Positions 54,403 to 64,000 of a stretch of 64,000 bases of DNA are shown here, piece by piece. A model generated the notes under the pieces. That model was not told where the DNA came from, ran no database searches, and saw nothing but the letters and a program-made list of their open reading frames with translations. A program made the position numbers and the translations under genes. Position 1 is the first letter of the stretch, and every line of letters begins with the position of its first letter. The DNA comes from Ahaetulla prasina (lineage: Eukaryota; Chordata; Lepidosauria; Squamata; Colubridae): positions 69,221,205 to 69,285,204 of the forward strand of contig NC_080546.1 in assembly GCF_028640845.1 (NCBI RefSeq), in the 5' to 3' direction.

Positions 54403-55783
54403 TTATTGTTAGATGTTAAGCTGATTGGTGAGCAGATGGTGGAAAATGTAAGATAGAAGACAAGGGGAAGGAGAATGCTTAAGATGTGATTTTGATGGTA
54501 TTTTTTTTTTAATATATATATATAGGGTTTAATTTTTACAACTGACTTATTTTGGGTATAAGGTGTTACTATTTGATATATGTGAGGTATAAAGGAATGG
54601 GAAGATGGAATATTGTTTAACTTTTGGAGGACAGATAGAAAAATTTATGGATGTAATGTTGGTATTTGGTTAAATAGAATTTAATTGTTATAATTGATAT
54701 ATTTTGGATATAAGTTATAATTTTAATAATGTTATTTGACAGATGTAAGGTAAATTGAAGAAATATTAATATTAGCAATGTTATTTGATTTATGTAAGTG
54801 ATATTAAAGATATGAGAAGATAGAATATTGTTTATTTTTGGAGATTGGATAAAAATTTAAGAATTTAAGCTGGAAATATGAATTATATTTGGGAGACTGT
54901 TTAAGGAAGAAAGGTATATTATAAAAGAATTTCTGATGAATACTGGAAGATGGAATATCGTCTTGGTCTTGATCGATGAAGATTGGGTATTAAAACTATA
55001 AGATTCTGAAGACTTCAGGAGTGGAATGGATTGATATATATTTGGTGTTAATTGATGAAGATTGGATATTAAAAACTATGTATTTTATTGATGAACTGGA
55101 AATACTAATTTAATTGGAAGATTCTGAAGATTTTAGGAGTGGAATGGACTGATATATAATGGACTGGAAGAAGAATGTACTTTTTTGTTTCTGGAAGGGG
55201 AGTTAAGGTCTTAGAGAGAGGAGTGACTATGGATTATGACTTATGTTGTATTTTAATTTATGATTGTTAATCTTATACCCTGTACTTTGTTCTGGGAAGT
55301 CTCGGGGGGTGGGAGGTGGGAGGGAGGGGGAGGGGGGGAGATGAAGGATCAATGTAAAGGAATGATTGAAGATATGTAATTAAGAAATAGAAATAATTTG
55401 AAATGAAATCGGGGCTGCTCAGCTGCCATTTCAGAAGGGAATGGAAAGGGAGAGGAGAGAGTGAAGGAAGAAAGTAGGTAGGAAAGAGAGAGGTAGAAAA
55501 GGGGGAAAGGAGAGGAAGAAGAAAGGGGAAAGAGAGAGGGTTAGAAAGGGTGGAAGAGAAGAGTAGGGAAGGAGGAGAGGATGTAGAAAAGCGAAGGAGA
55601 GGAAGGATGAAGAAAGTAGAAGAAAGTAGAGAAGGGAGGAGGAAAGGTTTGTTAAGGAAGGAAGTGGTAGCTGGGCAGGTCCGAATAAGTAACAAATGAA
55701 AGTTAATGACTAATGTTGAATAAGAGACTGCATATTGAATAGGTTGTTAGAAACTGGAAATAAAACTTTTTTACTAAAAAAAA
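53617..55783 (+). mobile_element. L1-type insertion without ORFs, poly(A) tail, 18-bp target duplication
   Basis: The bases AAGAACACGTGAAGTGTT (53599-53616) and AAGAACACGTGAAATGTT (55784-55801) flank a 2.2-kb insert ending in AATAAA and an A-run. The 5' part is GC-richer. The 3' part has a G-rich polypurine tract (55302-55340) and GGAA-rich sequence like an L1 3' UTR. No ORF1 or ORF2 is present, so it is non-autonomous or internally deleted. Its 5' portion recurs in D1 (51918-52703). Confidence 0.75.
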
Positions 55784-55801
55784 AAGAACACGTGAAATGT
55801 T

Positions 55802-56335
55802 AATACCACTTTATAATGCCTTGGTGAGGCCACACTTGGAATATTGCATTCAGTTTTGGTCGCCATGATGTAAAAAAGATGTTGAGGCTCTAGAAAGAGT
55901 GCAGAGAAGAGCAACAAAGATGATTAGGGGACTGGAGGCTAAAACATATGAAGAATGGTTGCAAGAACTGGATATGTCTAGTTTAATGAAAAGAAGGACT
56001 AGGGGAGACATGATAGCAGTGTTCCAATATCTCAGGGGCTGCCACAAAGAAGAGGGAGTCAAACTATTCTCCAAAGCACCTGAGGGTAGAACAAGAAGCA
56101 ATGGGTCGAAACTAATCAAGGAAAGAAGCAACTTAGAACTAAGGAGAAATTTCCTGACAGAACAATTAATTAGTGGAACAACTTGCCTCCAGAAGTTGTG
56201 AATGCTCCAATACTGGAAGTTTTTAAGAAGATGTTGGATAACCATTTGTCTGAAATGGTGTAGGGTTTCCTGCCTAAACAGAGGGTTGGACTAGAAGACC
56301 TCCAAGGTCCCTTCCAACTCTCTTATTCTACATAA
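55802..56335 (+). mobile_element. CR1 LINE 3' end, continuation of 53120-53616
   Basis: GGCCACACTTGGAATATTGC, AGAAGAGCAACAAAGATGAT and GGGTTGGACTAGAAGACCTC are CR1 3' end sequence. Removing the L1-type insertion and one target copy rejoins the CR1. Confidence 0.9.
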
Positions 56336-56860
56336 AGCAGCACATAGACTTGAAACCAGAGATATTTTTATTGGACATTTTACTGGAAAAATATGATGAA
56401 AGGACTATATATTTCGTTTTAAATGTACTAACTATGGCCAGAATTGTATTTGCATAACAATAAAAGAATGATGAGATCACGACAGATGAGAGTATAATTA
56501 AGAAAATATTAGAATGTGCAGAAATGGATAGATTTACTATTAAAAATAAAGAAGAAACTAAATATTTTTTTGATATGGGACCTATTTTATCAATGGTTAG
56601 ACAACAGAAACAAAGTTAAAAATGGGGAGACATAAAAAGAGGAAATGTTAAAATAGAGATTCATTTAAAGTAGATAGTGTTAAATATTATTGTTATTATT
56701 ATCAATGTTATTGTGATGAATACTACTGTAAACATTTGGATTATGATTGCTTAAAAACAATTGTACCCAGACCACACACTATTTGATGGAAATTGAATTG
56801 TTATATGTTATATAAATAAAATAAATAAAACAGGAAAAAAAAGAAATTCAGAGCTCAATG
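56336..56860 (+). mobile_element. L1 3' fragment
   Basis: AGAAATGGATAGATTTACTA parallels the L1 C-terminal sequence at 58437 and 63175. It ends in a TAAATAAAATAAATAAAACA tail. Confidence 0.7.
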
Positions 56861-57184
56861 GCAGTCCAAATCGAGGACTACTGTACTGGAGGATGGTATC
56901 ACTCCCCTCCTCCACTCACTTAGCTACTTTCCAATCTCTGCAAGGTATCCGTCTTTGAGACCCTCTCTCCACAAACCCCCTAATCTCCAGTCGGAGGCTT
57001 TGAACCAAGGACTGCCTCTTGAGTCTGCTTCCCTTCTCGGCTGGTTTAGATGCCCAACACCCTGGTCAGGATGCAGAGAGAGCATGAAGGCAGGTATCAC
57101 CTCTGCCTTTGAGCACGCTCTCCTTGCATTGCTAAGCAATTCAACGGGAGGCGTGTTACCTCGATAGACAGATATTAAGTTCAC
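56861..57184. other. Unassigned sequence with a MITE scrap
   Basis: AAATCGAGGACTACTGTACT at 56868-56887 is the end of the TA-flanked MITE family. The rest is not recognised. Confidence 0.4.
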
Positions 57185-59758
57185 ATAGGACAGGGGTCTT
57201 TCATGGATCACTGCCTTGTTGTGGCAAAAGGGCTTGAGCAGCGCAATGAAGCTATGAGCTATGCCGTGCAGGGCCACCCAAGATGGACAGGTCATAGCAG
57301 AGAGCTCTGACTAAACGTGGTCTACTGTAAAAGGAAATGGCAACCCACTCCAGGAACTTTGCCATGAAAACCCCATGGATAGTATCAAAAGGAAAAAAGA
57401 TATGATGCTGGAAGATGAGCCCCTCAGGTCAGAAGGTGTCCAATATGCTACTGGGGAGGAGTAGAGGGCTAGTACTAGTAGCGGCAGAAAGAGTGAAACA
57501 TCCCACGACCTACAGAAAGGGTGGCATGCCTTCCTGTGGGAAACAGGCCATACGAAACAAAAGTATTTCCACAGACATTTGATTAGAGATTCCCTAATAA
57601 ACAATTGGATTAAAGTTAAAAAGAAACACTATATAAAAATCCCAATCTGGCTATCCACAATGGAAGCAATGATTCATCCAAATAATTTAGATTTGAATAA
57701 AATGCTAAAATATAAAGATCTATTAGATATTCATGGAAAATTAAAAACACTACAGGACCTCCAAGAACAAGGACTACGGTTTGACTGGTGGGCCTATCTT
57801 CAATTACAAAATCGATACAAACAGGATATAAAAGAATATGGAATATATCTTAAACTACAGCAATTAGATAAAATTTTACTAGGGCCAGACAAAGAAAATA
57901 TTACCCAAATTTATAAATACTTGCTAGAAGTAGAATTGGAAGATGAAGTAGTGAAAGGATGTATGATTGCATGGGGTCAAAATATTGGACATAATATAAA
58001 TTTATCAGATTGGGAGAAAATATGGAACAGAAATTATAAACTAACCAAATCAGCAGCATACAAAGAAAATGCATATAAAATGTTCTACAGGTGGTACCTG
58101 CCCCCTTCGAGACTAGTGAAAATGTATCCCAAAATGTCTCCCATATGTTGGAAATGTAAAAATAAAGAGGGAACATGTTACCATATGTGGTGGTCTTGCC
58201 CCGAAGCACGTAAATATTGGTTAAAAATTAAAAAGTGGCTACAAGAAATCACGAATGAACAATTGGATCTAGAACCTGAACTTTTTTTATTGGAGATCTT
58301 TAAAAAAAATACGTGAAGACTATAAAATATTTAATACTACATATATTAACTGTTGCTAGGATGGCCTTCGCTCAATGTTGGAAACAGCCATGTGTGCCCA
58401 CAGAGAGACTTATTGTACAAAAGATTATGAATTGCGCAGAAATGGACAAACTAACTCTGAGTCTGAAGGATAAAGAGACATCAGTATTTTATGGTATATG
58501 GGAACGGTGGTATGGATGGATGGAAAGGAGATAGGAATATTTAGTTACTAAGTATAATCAATAGATAAAATAAGAACACAAATATGTATAATTTAATGTT
58601 TGTCATTATTGCACGGATTATTGTTAGATGAAAACCACCACAAATAGCTGTTAAATGATATAAGCTTTTCTATTTCCTTTTTTAAAATGCTTTTAATGTA
58701 AGAAAGTTCAATAAAGTATATATATATATATAAAAAAGAAAGAGTGAAACACCAGAAAGAGTGAAGGACGCTCATCTTTGGATGTATCTGGTGGTGAAAG
58801 GAAAGTCTGATGCTGTAAAGATCTATACTCCATAGGAACCTGAAATGTAAAATCCATAAATCAAGGCAAGCTGGATGTGGTCAAACAAGAGATGACAAAA
58901 CTGAACATCGACATCTTAAGAACCAGCGAACTAAAATGGATAGGAATGGGTGAATCTAATTCAGATGAACATCAGGTATACTACTGCAGGCATGAATCCC
59001 TCAAAAGAAATGGAGTAGCCTTCATAGTCAATAAAAGAATAGGAAAAGTAGTAATAGGGTACAAAATGAATTCAAATCCAAGGCAAACCATTCAACATCA
59101 CAGTAATACAAGTCTATGCCCCAGTCATTGGTGCTGAAGAGGCTGAAGTTGACCGGTTCTATGAAGCCCTACAGCATCTTATAGAGTTAACATCAAAAAA
59201 TGATGTTCTTATCATCATGGGGGATTGGAATGCTAAAGTAGGAAGTCAAAAGATAATTGGAATAACAGGCAAGTTTGGTCTTGGAGTACAAAATGAGGCA
59301 GGGCACAGGCTGGTAGAATTTTGTCAAGAGAATACGATGATCATAGCAAACACACTTTTCCAACAACCCAAGAGATGTCTCCACATGGACATCACCAGAC
59401 AGTCAACACCGAAATCAGACTGACTATGTGCTCTGCAGCCAAAGATGGAGAAGCTCTATACATTTAGTAAAAACAAGACCAAGAACTGATTGTCGCTCAG
59501 ATCATGAGCTTCTTGTGGCAAAATTTAGGCTTAAATTGAAGACAATAGGGAAAAGCACCAGGCCATTCAGGTATGAACTAAATCATATCCCTGACGAATA
59601 TACAGTAGAGGTGACAAATAGATTTAAGGAATTAGATCTGATAGACAGAGTGCCTGAAGAACTATGGATGGAGGACCACAACACTGTATAAGAGTAACAA
59701 CTAAAACCATCCCAAAGAAAAAGAAATGCAAGAAAGCAAAATGCTCTCTGAGGAAGCC
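57185..59758 (+). mobile_element. BovB (RTE) LINE, 5' part, split by an L1
   Basis: The BovB 5' region (GGAAATGGCAACCCACTCCA) runs to 57500 and resumes at 58737. The endonuclease follows in broken frames (KLNIDILRTSELKWIGMGES, then GDWNAKVGSQ with catalytic D and N, then RTDCRSDHELLVAKFRLKLK with the final D-H pair). It ends within ATCCCAAAGAAAAAGAAATG and joins a hAT-like fragment. The reverse transcriptase is absent. Confidence 0.88.
57501..58736 (+). mobile_element. L1 LINE, 5'-truncated 3' part, 15-bp target duplication
   Basis: AGAAAGAGTGAAACA flanks the insert at 57486-57500 and 58737-58751. A 245-codon frame (57579-58316) is the ORF2 C-terminal region. It contains KMFYRWYLPPSRLVKMYPKM and the zinc-knuckle-like CWKC, H and C in SPICWKCKNKEGTCYHMWW. 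A second frame to 58534 finishes the protein after a frameshift. CAATAAAG and a TA/A tail follow. This open stretch is one of the best preserved L1 pieces here and a young insertion. Confidence 0.92.
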
Positions 59759-60104
59759 TTCTCTATGCCACCCTCTTCTTCCTCTTGGCCCCACCAACGA
59801 GGGAGGAGGAAGGCCAGGCTTAGGGGATGGCCCCACCCCGCAAGATCCACCTGCGCCGTTCTTTCCCAGTCTCCTTTGCTGGCAGTAACAGCAAATTACC
59901 ACGATGAAGGTGGAATCCTATTGCCATGCAAAGGCAAGTACAGGGGCTCTTTGATCCAGCACTAAGGCTCCACCCATCCCCATCTCCATGACACGGCAAC
60001 AGCTCTTTCATCCCTATGCCATGACAGGGCAACGGAGCTGCAGCAAAGGGGTGAAAGAGCCGCATGCGGCTCCGGAGCTACGGGTTGCTGACACCCGACA
60101 TAGG
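59759..60104 (-). mobile_element. hAT-type MITE fragment
   Basis: Read on minus from the right it gives GTGTCAGCAACCCGTAGCTC and GGAGCCGCATGCGGCTCTTT, a well-known hAT-type terminus. The left terminus is not found. Confidence 0.6.
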
Positions 60105-61110
60105 AAGATATTAAGGAAAACAGTCTTGGGCTATGCAGTAGACATTAAGGAAGACAGAAGCCTTAACACTGAAGTTTACAAAAAACCCACATTCACAGAT
60201 CAGTATTTACATTTTGATTCTCAGTACCCATGGAGTACAAAATGGGAGTGATTGGAACCCTACACCATTGGGCTGAAGGTTTGCCAACCAGCAAATAGGG
60301 AAAAGAAAAAGAACTAAAACATATCAAGGAAGCCCTCAGAAATTGTGGCTATCCAACTGGGCCTTCATCAAATCCAGAAAAAAATCTCAGGACTCCTCCA
60401 TAACACACAAAGAAGAGAACAATAAATGAGGCAATTGCATCAATATCTGAAAAGCTCAGGTGGGTTTTCAACCAACACAACATATATTCACACTTTAAAC
60501 CCAAGAATACACCAAGACAGAAGCTGGTCCATCCCAGGGATAAAATATCCAGACACAAGCTGACCAGTGTGATTTATGCTGTACAATGCAGTAAAAAAAT
60601 GCAGATCTGCACATTGGATAAACAAACAACCATTTCACAAACTCATGGCACAACATAGGAGAACAAACCCATCAAGATCAGATTCAGCAGTCCCTCTGCA
60701 TTTGAAAGACAAAGGTCATTCTTTTGAAGACAGCAAAGTCCACAGCAGGTCATTTGTATGTTAAATTTGAGCAACCCTCTCTCAAAGGGGGTGTGGGTGG
60801 AGAATACAACAATACCTATCTCCTGTTTACAACCCAATCCTTTCAGCAGTTCCACGAAGATTCCACACTTATTTACACTCTGGTTCAGGTAACCCTGAGG
60901 GCACAGATAAACTTCCAAGGGGCCTCAACGACACTCAGAAAACTAATGACCTACCTTCAAAGTACTAACAACCAGATGACTGCAAGGAATACAAATCCTT
61001 CCATTCCTCAGCATTCAGTCAGAACTGAGGATGCTTCTTGGATGAGAAGTGAAATGTCTTCAAGAGAAAAACAAAATCCAGTTGCCTGTTGAAAAAGCCC
61101 CTTTGGGACC
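60105..61110 (+). mobile_element. Penelope-like element, 3' part with GIY-YIG remnant
   Basis: VYKKPTFTDQYLHFDSQYPW, then FSTNTTYIHTLNPR, and YAVQ..-type sequence leading to INKQPFHKLMAQHRRTNPSR and HLKDKGHSFED are the reverse transcriptase end and GIY-YIG endonuclease of Penelope elements. The GIY-YIG motif itself is eroded. The 3' end contains GAGGATGCTTCTTGGATGAG. Several frameshifts and stops are present. Confidence 0.85.
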
Positions 61111-61124
61111 AATCAATCAGAATA

Positions 61125-62195
61125 GTGGTGGAAAGGACATTGGAGGTGTTCTAGTCCAAACCCCTGCTCAAGTAGGAGACCCTAAATCACAGGTGTCAAA
61201 CTCTCCATGTCACGTTGATGTCACATGATGTTTCGCAATGTTTTTTGCCATTGTAGAACTGGGGTGGACATGGCCTGCGCTTGATGCATCTGGCCTGCAG
61301 GCCACCCGTTTGACACCCCTGCCCTAAACCATTTCAGATAAGTGACTAAAAAGTCAGTTCTTAAAAGACCTCCAGTGATGAAGCACACACAGCTTCAGAA
61401 GGCAAGCTGTTCCACAGGTTAATGGTTCTCACTGTTAGGAAGTTTCTCCTTAATTCTAGACTGCTTCTCTCCTTGATTAGTTTCCATCCATTGTTTTTTG
61501 TCTTGCCTTCTGGTGCTTTAGAAATAAGTTGACCCCCTTTTCTTTGTGACAACTTCTCAAGTACTGGAATATTGATATCATGTCAATCCTACTCCTTCTT
61601 TTCGCTAGACTAGACATACCCAATTCCTGCAACCTTTCTTCATATGTTTTTATCTCCAGGCTCTTAATCATCTTAGTTACTCTTCTCTGCACTTTTTCCC
61701 AAAGTCGCAACATGTTTTTTGTAATGTGTTTACCAAAACTGGATGCAGTATTTCGGGTGTTATCTTACTATGATTTTATAAAGTGGTGCTAATATTTCAT
61801 GTGACTTTGATTCTATGCTTCTGTTTACATAATCAAGGATTGTATTAGTATTTTTGGCTGCTGCAGCACACTGCTGGATCATATTTAAGTGATCATCCAC
61901 TAGGACTTCAGGGTCCCTCTCAGTTTCTGTTTTTGAGCCAGGTTTACCTAATCTGTACTTCTAGCTTTGGTTTTTCTGCCTAAGTGTAAAATCTTGCTTT
62001 TCTCCACAATAAATTTTAGTTTGTTGATTGGGCCCATTGTTCAAGTGTGTCAAGATCCATTTGGATCCTGTCCTTGTCTTCTAGGGTTCAATCTATTCTT
62101 GCCAGCTTAGTGTCATCTGCACATTTGATGAGTTCCCCTTCTATTCCCTCATCTAAGTCATTTATGAAAATATTGAAGAGTACAATCGTGACCTG
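61125..62195 (-). mobile_element. CR1 LINE 3' region, antisense
   Basis: On minus, MLRLWEKVQRRVTKMIKSLE and KTYEERLQELGMSSLAKRRS are the CR1 C-terminal region. Further right (61900-62190) the YADD-adjacent region is recognisable as reversed sequence (AGTGTCATCTGCACATTTGA). It is interrupted at 61198-61321 by a small hAT element. Confidence 0.88.
61198..61321. mobile_element. Small hAT MITE, 8-bp target duplication
   Basis: CCCTAAAT (61190-61197) and CCCTAAAC (61322-61329) flank inverted ends CAGGTGTCAAACTC and GTTTGACACCCCTG. It is inserted in the antisense CR1. Confidence 0.85.
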
Positions 62196-62859
62196 AATGA
62201 CTGAGAATTTCCATAGACATTTTCACATTCCTTTTTATTTTAACTTTAAAATGTTCATGTTATCTTTAAAATTTTGCAATTTCCCCAGTCACCTTTAAGA
62301 CCAAGCATTCAGTATGTCCCTCACCCAGTCCTGATGCATACACAATGAAGAGCTAAAACTAGAAGGTAACATCTTGAGATTTTTAACTGCATTGCGCTTG
62401 TTCAAATTGCTTAGTCTCACATATTCTCTTCCAGTTTTGATTCTTTTTGACTGACTATCCAACATTTCTCTTTAATTTTCTAAAATTTAACTGGGCTGTA
62501 ATATTCAATAACCCAAAATGTTAGACATCACATTTCTGAACATTCATTAACATTTTATTTCCAAACTTTATGTAATACAGTTACCTTAACTGTCCATTAT
62601 GACTACTTTGTTTAAGGATTAGTACTAGATTTTTTTAAAAAATGTTGTAATAAATATTTTGTCCAGTGGATGGCAGCAAAAGATTTTATTGCTAAGAGAC
62701 CGGAACATGTTCATGGCTTTGTGTTTAATTTCAGATGATACCATTTATAGTCAAATTAGAAAACAGGATTCTTTTAGTAATTTTTCTGCAATTAAAATGA
62801 AATATTCCAAGCAAAAACAGGCATTGAAAAAAATCATCAGTTTGAATTCAATTTTGCAA
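62196..62859. other. Unassigned AT-rich sequence
   Basis: A 102-codon frame at 62659-62967 partly overlaps L1 sequence to the right. I recognise no family in its first half. Confidence 0.4.
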
Positions 62860-63590
62860 AGATGTTCCCCAATACTTCACCACTATGTTGGAAATGTAAA
62901 CAACAAAAGGGAACATATATATGGTTGTCCTGTCATAAAGCGAAACAATATTTGGCAAAAAAATTAAATTACAAATAGAAGAAATTATAAATCAACGTAT
63001 AGCAATGAGGCCAGAAACATTTTTACTGGGAATAATTCCAGGGTCATATGAAAAAGAAATACAATATTTAATTATCCACACAGTTACAGCAGCACGAATA
63101 GTCTACGCACAGAACTGGAAAAATAACAATATACCATCTGAAGACAATGTAATTAGAAAAATCATGGAATGTGCAGAAATGGATAAGCTTACAAAGGAGA
63201 TACAAGAAAAAGGGAAACAGAATATTATCTAGTATAGGAGACATGGTGTAAATGGTTGGAGGAAAAGGGGGGAAAAAAGGACAAGGAAAGATTAAATAAC
63301 AGATGAATTAGGAGTAGAAATAGAACAAATAGGAAGAAACAAAAATTGTGGAAAGGAAATTGGGTACACGTGTATATCAAAGTATATATGTATAAAATAA
63401 TTAGAATAATATAATATATTATAGTGATATATATATGATATATTAGAAATATATGTATAAAAGCTACATTAGGATAAGAGAGAGAAAATATGTATTGATC
63501 ACCGACGCGAAACTGTTGAAAAGAAGAAAGTGTTAATATTTCTTTTTTCTTTTCTTTTTTTAAATCTGTTTAATAAATTTTTTTTAAAAA
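62860..63590 (+). mobile_element. L1 LINE 3' end
   Basis: LCWKCKQQKG-type knuckle sequence (about 62890-62930, broken frames) is followed by YLIIHTVTAARIVYAQNWKN and IMECAEMDKLTKEIQEKGK. These parallel 58330-58490. The end has a T-run and A-run at 63570-63590. Confidence 0.82.
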
Positions 63591-64000
63591 AAAGGAATAG
63601 TATAGACATGGAAAAAACACTAGCAGCACAAATTTCTCATTTGGCTTATGTATTATTCAATTTAGTTGGCATCTCAGCTTCATGTATTGTCTGGATCAGT
63701 TATCCTTTTCCTACTCTCTAACAATTAACTACAATGGGAACTACAACTACAGTGGGAATAATTCTACTATTTTAATAGATTTTTCTGTCATCTGGTTTCA
63801 GTGAAATCACAGCAATATGCTCAATAATAAACAATAAAAATACAATGGCAATAAAAATTCTAAGACATACTTTACAAAGAAAACAGTAAGTAAAACAAAC
63901 ACAGAGCTTCAAAAGAATAGAAAACTTACTTTCTTTTTTTTTTTTATTGAAAGAGTTTTAAAAAACAGAAACATTTTTCCCCCTTTTGAGCAGAAGCGAC
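63591..64000. other. Unassigned AT-rich sequence to the window end
   Basis: Nothing recognised. A T-run lies at 63935-63947. Confidence 0.4.

Overview
This window is snake nuclear DNA. The (AATAG)n-tailed 3' end of the snake CR1 LINE at 41883-42345 is a snake signature, and BovB, L2, L1, CR1, Penelope, Ty3/gypsy, hAT and Tc1/mariner copies with squamate-type SINEs complete a typical snake repeat landscape. There are no prokaryotic features, no CRISPR array and no stand-alone RNA gene.

The only host gene I can support is MAP9 (microtubule-associated protein 9, ASAP), on the minus strand. Its CpG-rich promoter lies near 40.13-40.37 kb. Ten coding exons run leftwards from the ATG at 38803 to 3507. 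All ten have canonical GT/AG borders and compatible phases, and together they give 604 in-frame codons. The C-terminal exons lie left of the window, apart from one frameshifted exon-like piece at 817-912. Two introns are about 11 kb long, swollen by inserted elements.

Layout, left to right. 1-1080: a paralogous copy of MAP9 intron 9 sequence, interrupted by an LTR-like repeat and the broken exon. 1080-2970: antisense L2 LINE. 3507-10887: exons 11 to 7, with a hAT element (8-bp target duplication) and a SINE (11-bp duplication) in intron 9. 10888-22210: intron 6, holding a Tc1 element, a solo LTR, a TA-flanked foldback element and a defective sushi-like Ty3/gypsy chromovirus. The chromovirus's right LTR is truncated at a 12-bp microhomology and followed by a second copy of its own left flank, including the empty target site. 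22211-27437: exons 6 to 3, with a 942-bp near-perfect palindrome in intron 4. 27438-38728: intron 2, a nest of LINEs, two solo LTRs and a BovB tail. 38729-40370: exon 2, intron 1, exon 1 and promoter. 40370-64000: upstream intergenic DNA made almost wholly of LINE fragments, including a 1.7-kb tandem duplication and an L1 insertion inside BovB.

The least ordinary signal is in the LTRs. The gypsy pol frame continues past the chromodomain into the 3' LTR and ends there with an acidic D/S/E-rich segment and a basic R/Q/K-rich tail. Three solo LTRs from at least two diverged families keep a related frame in the same place.
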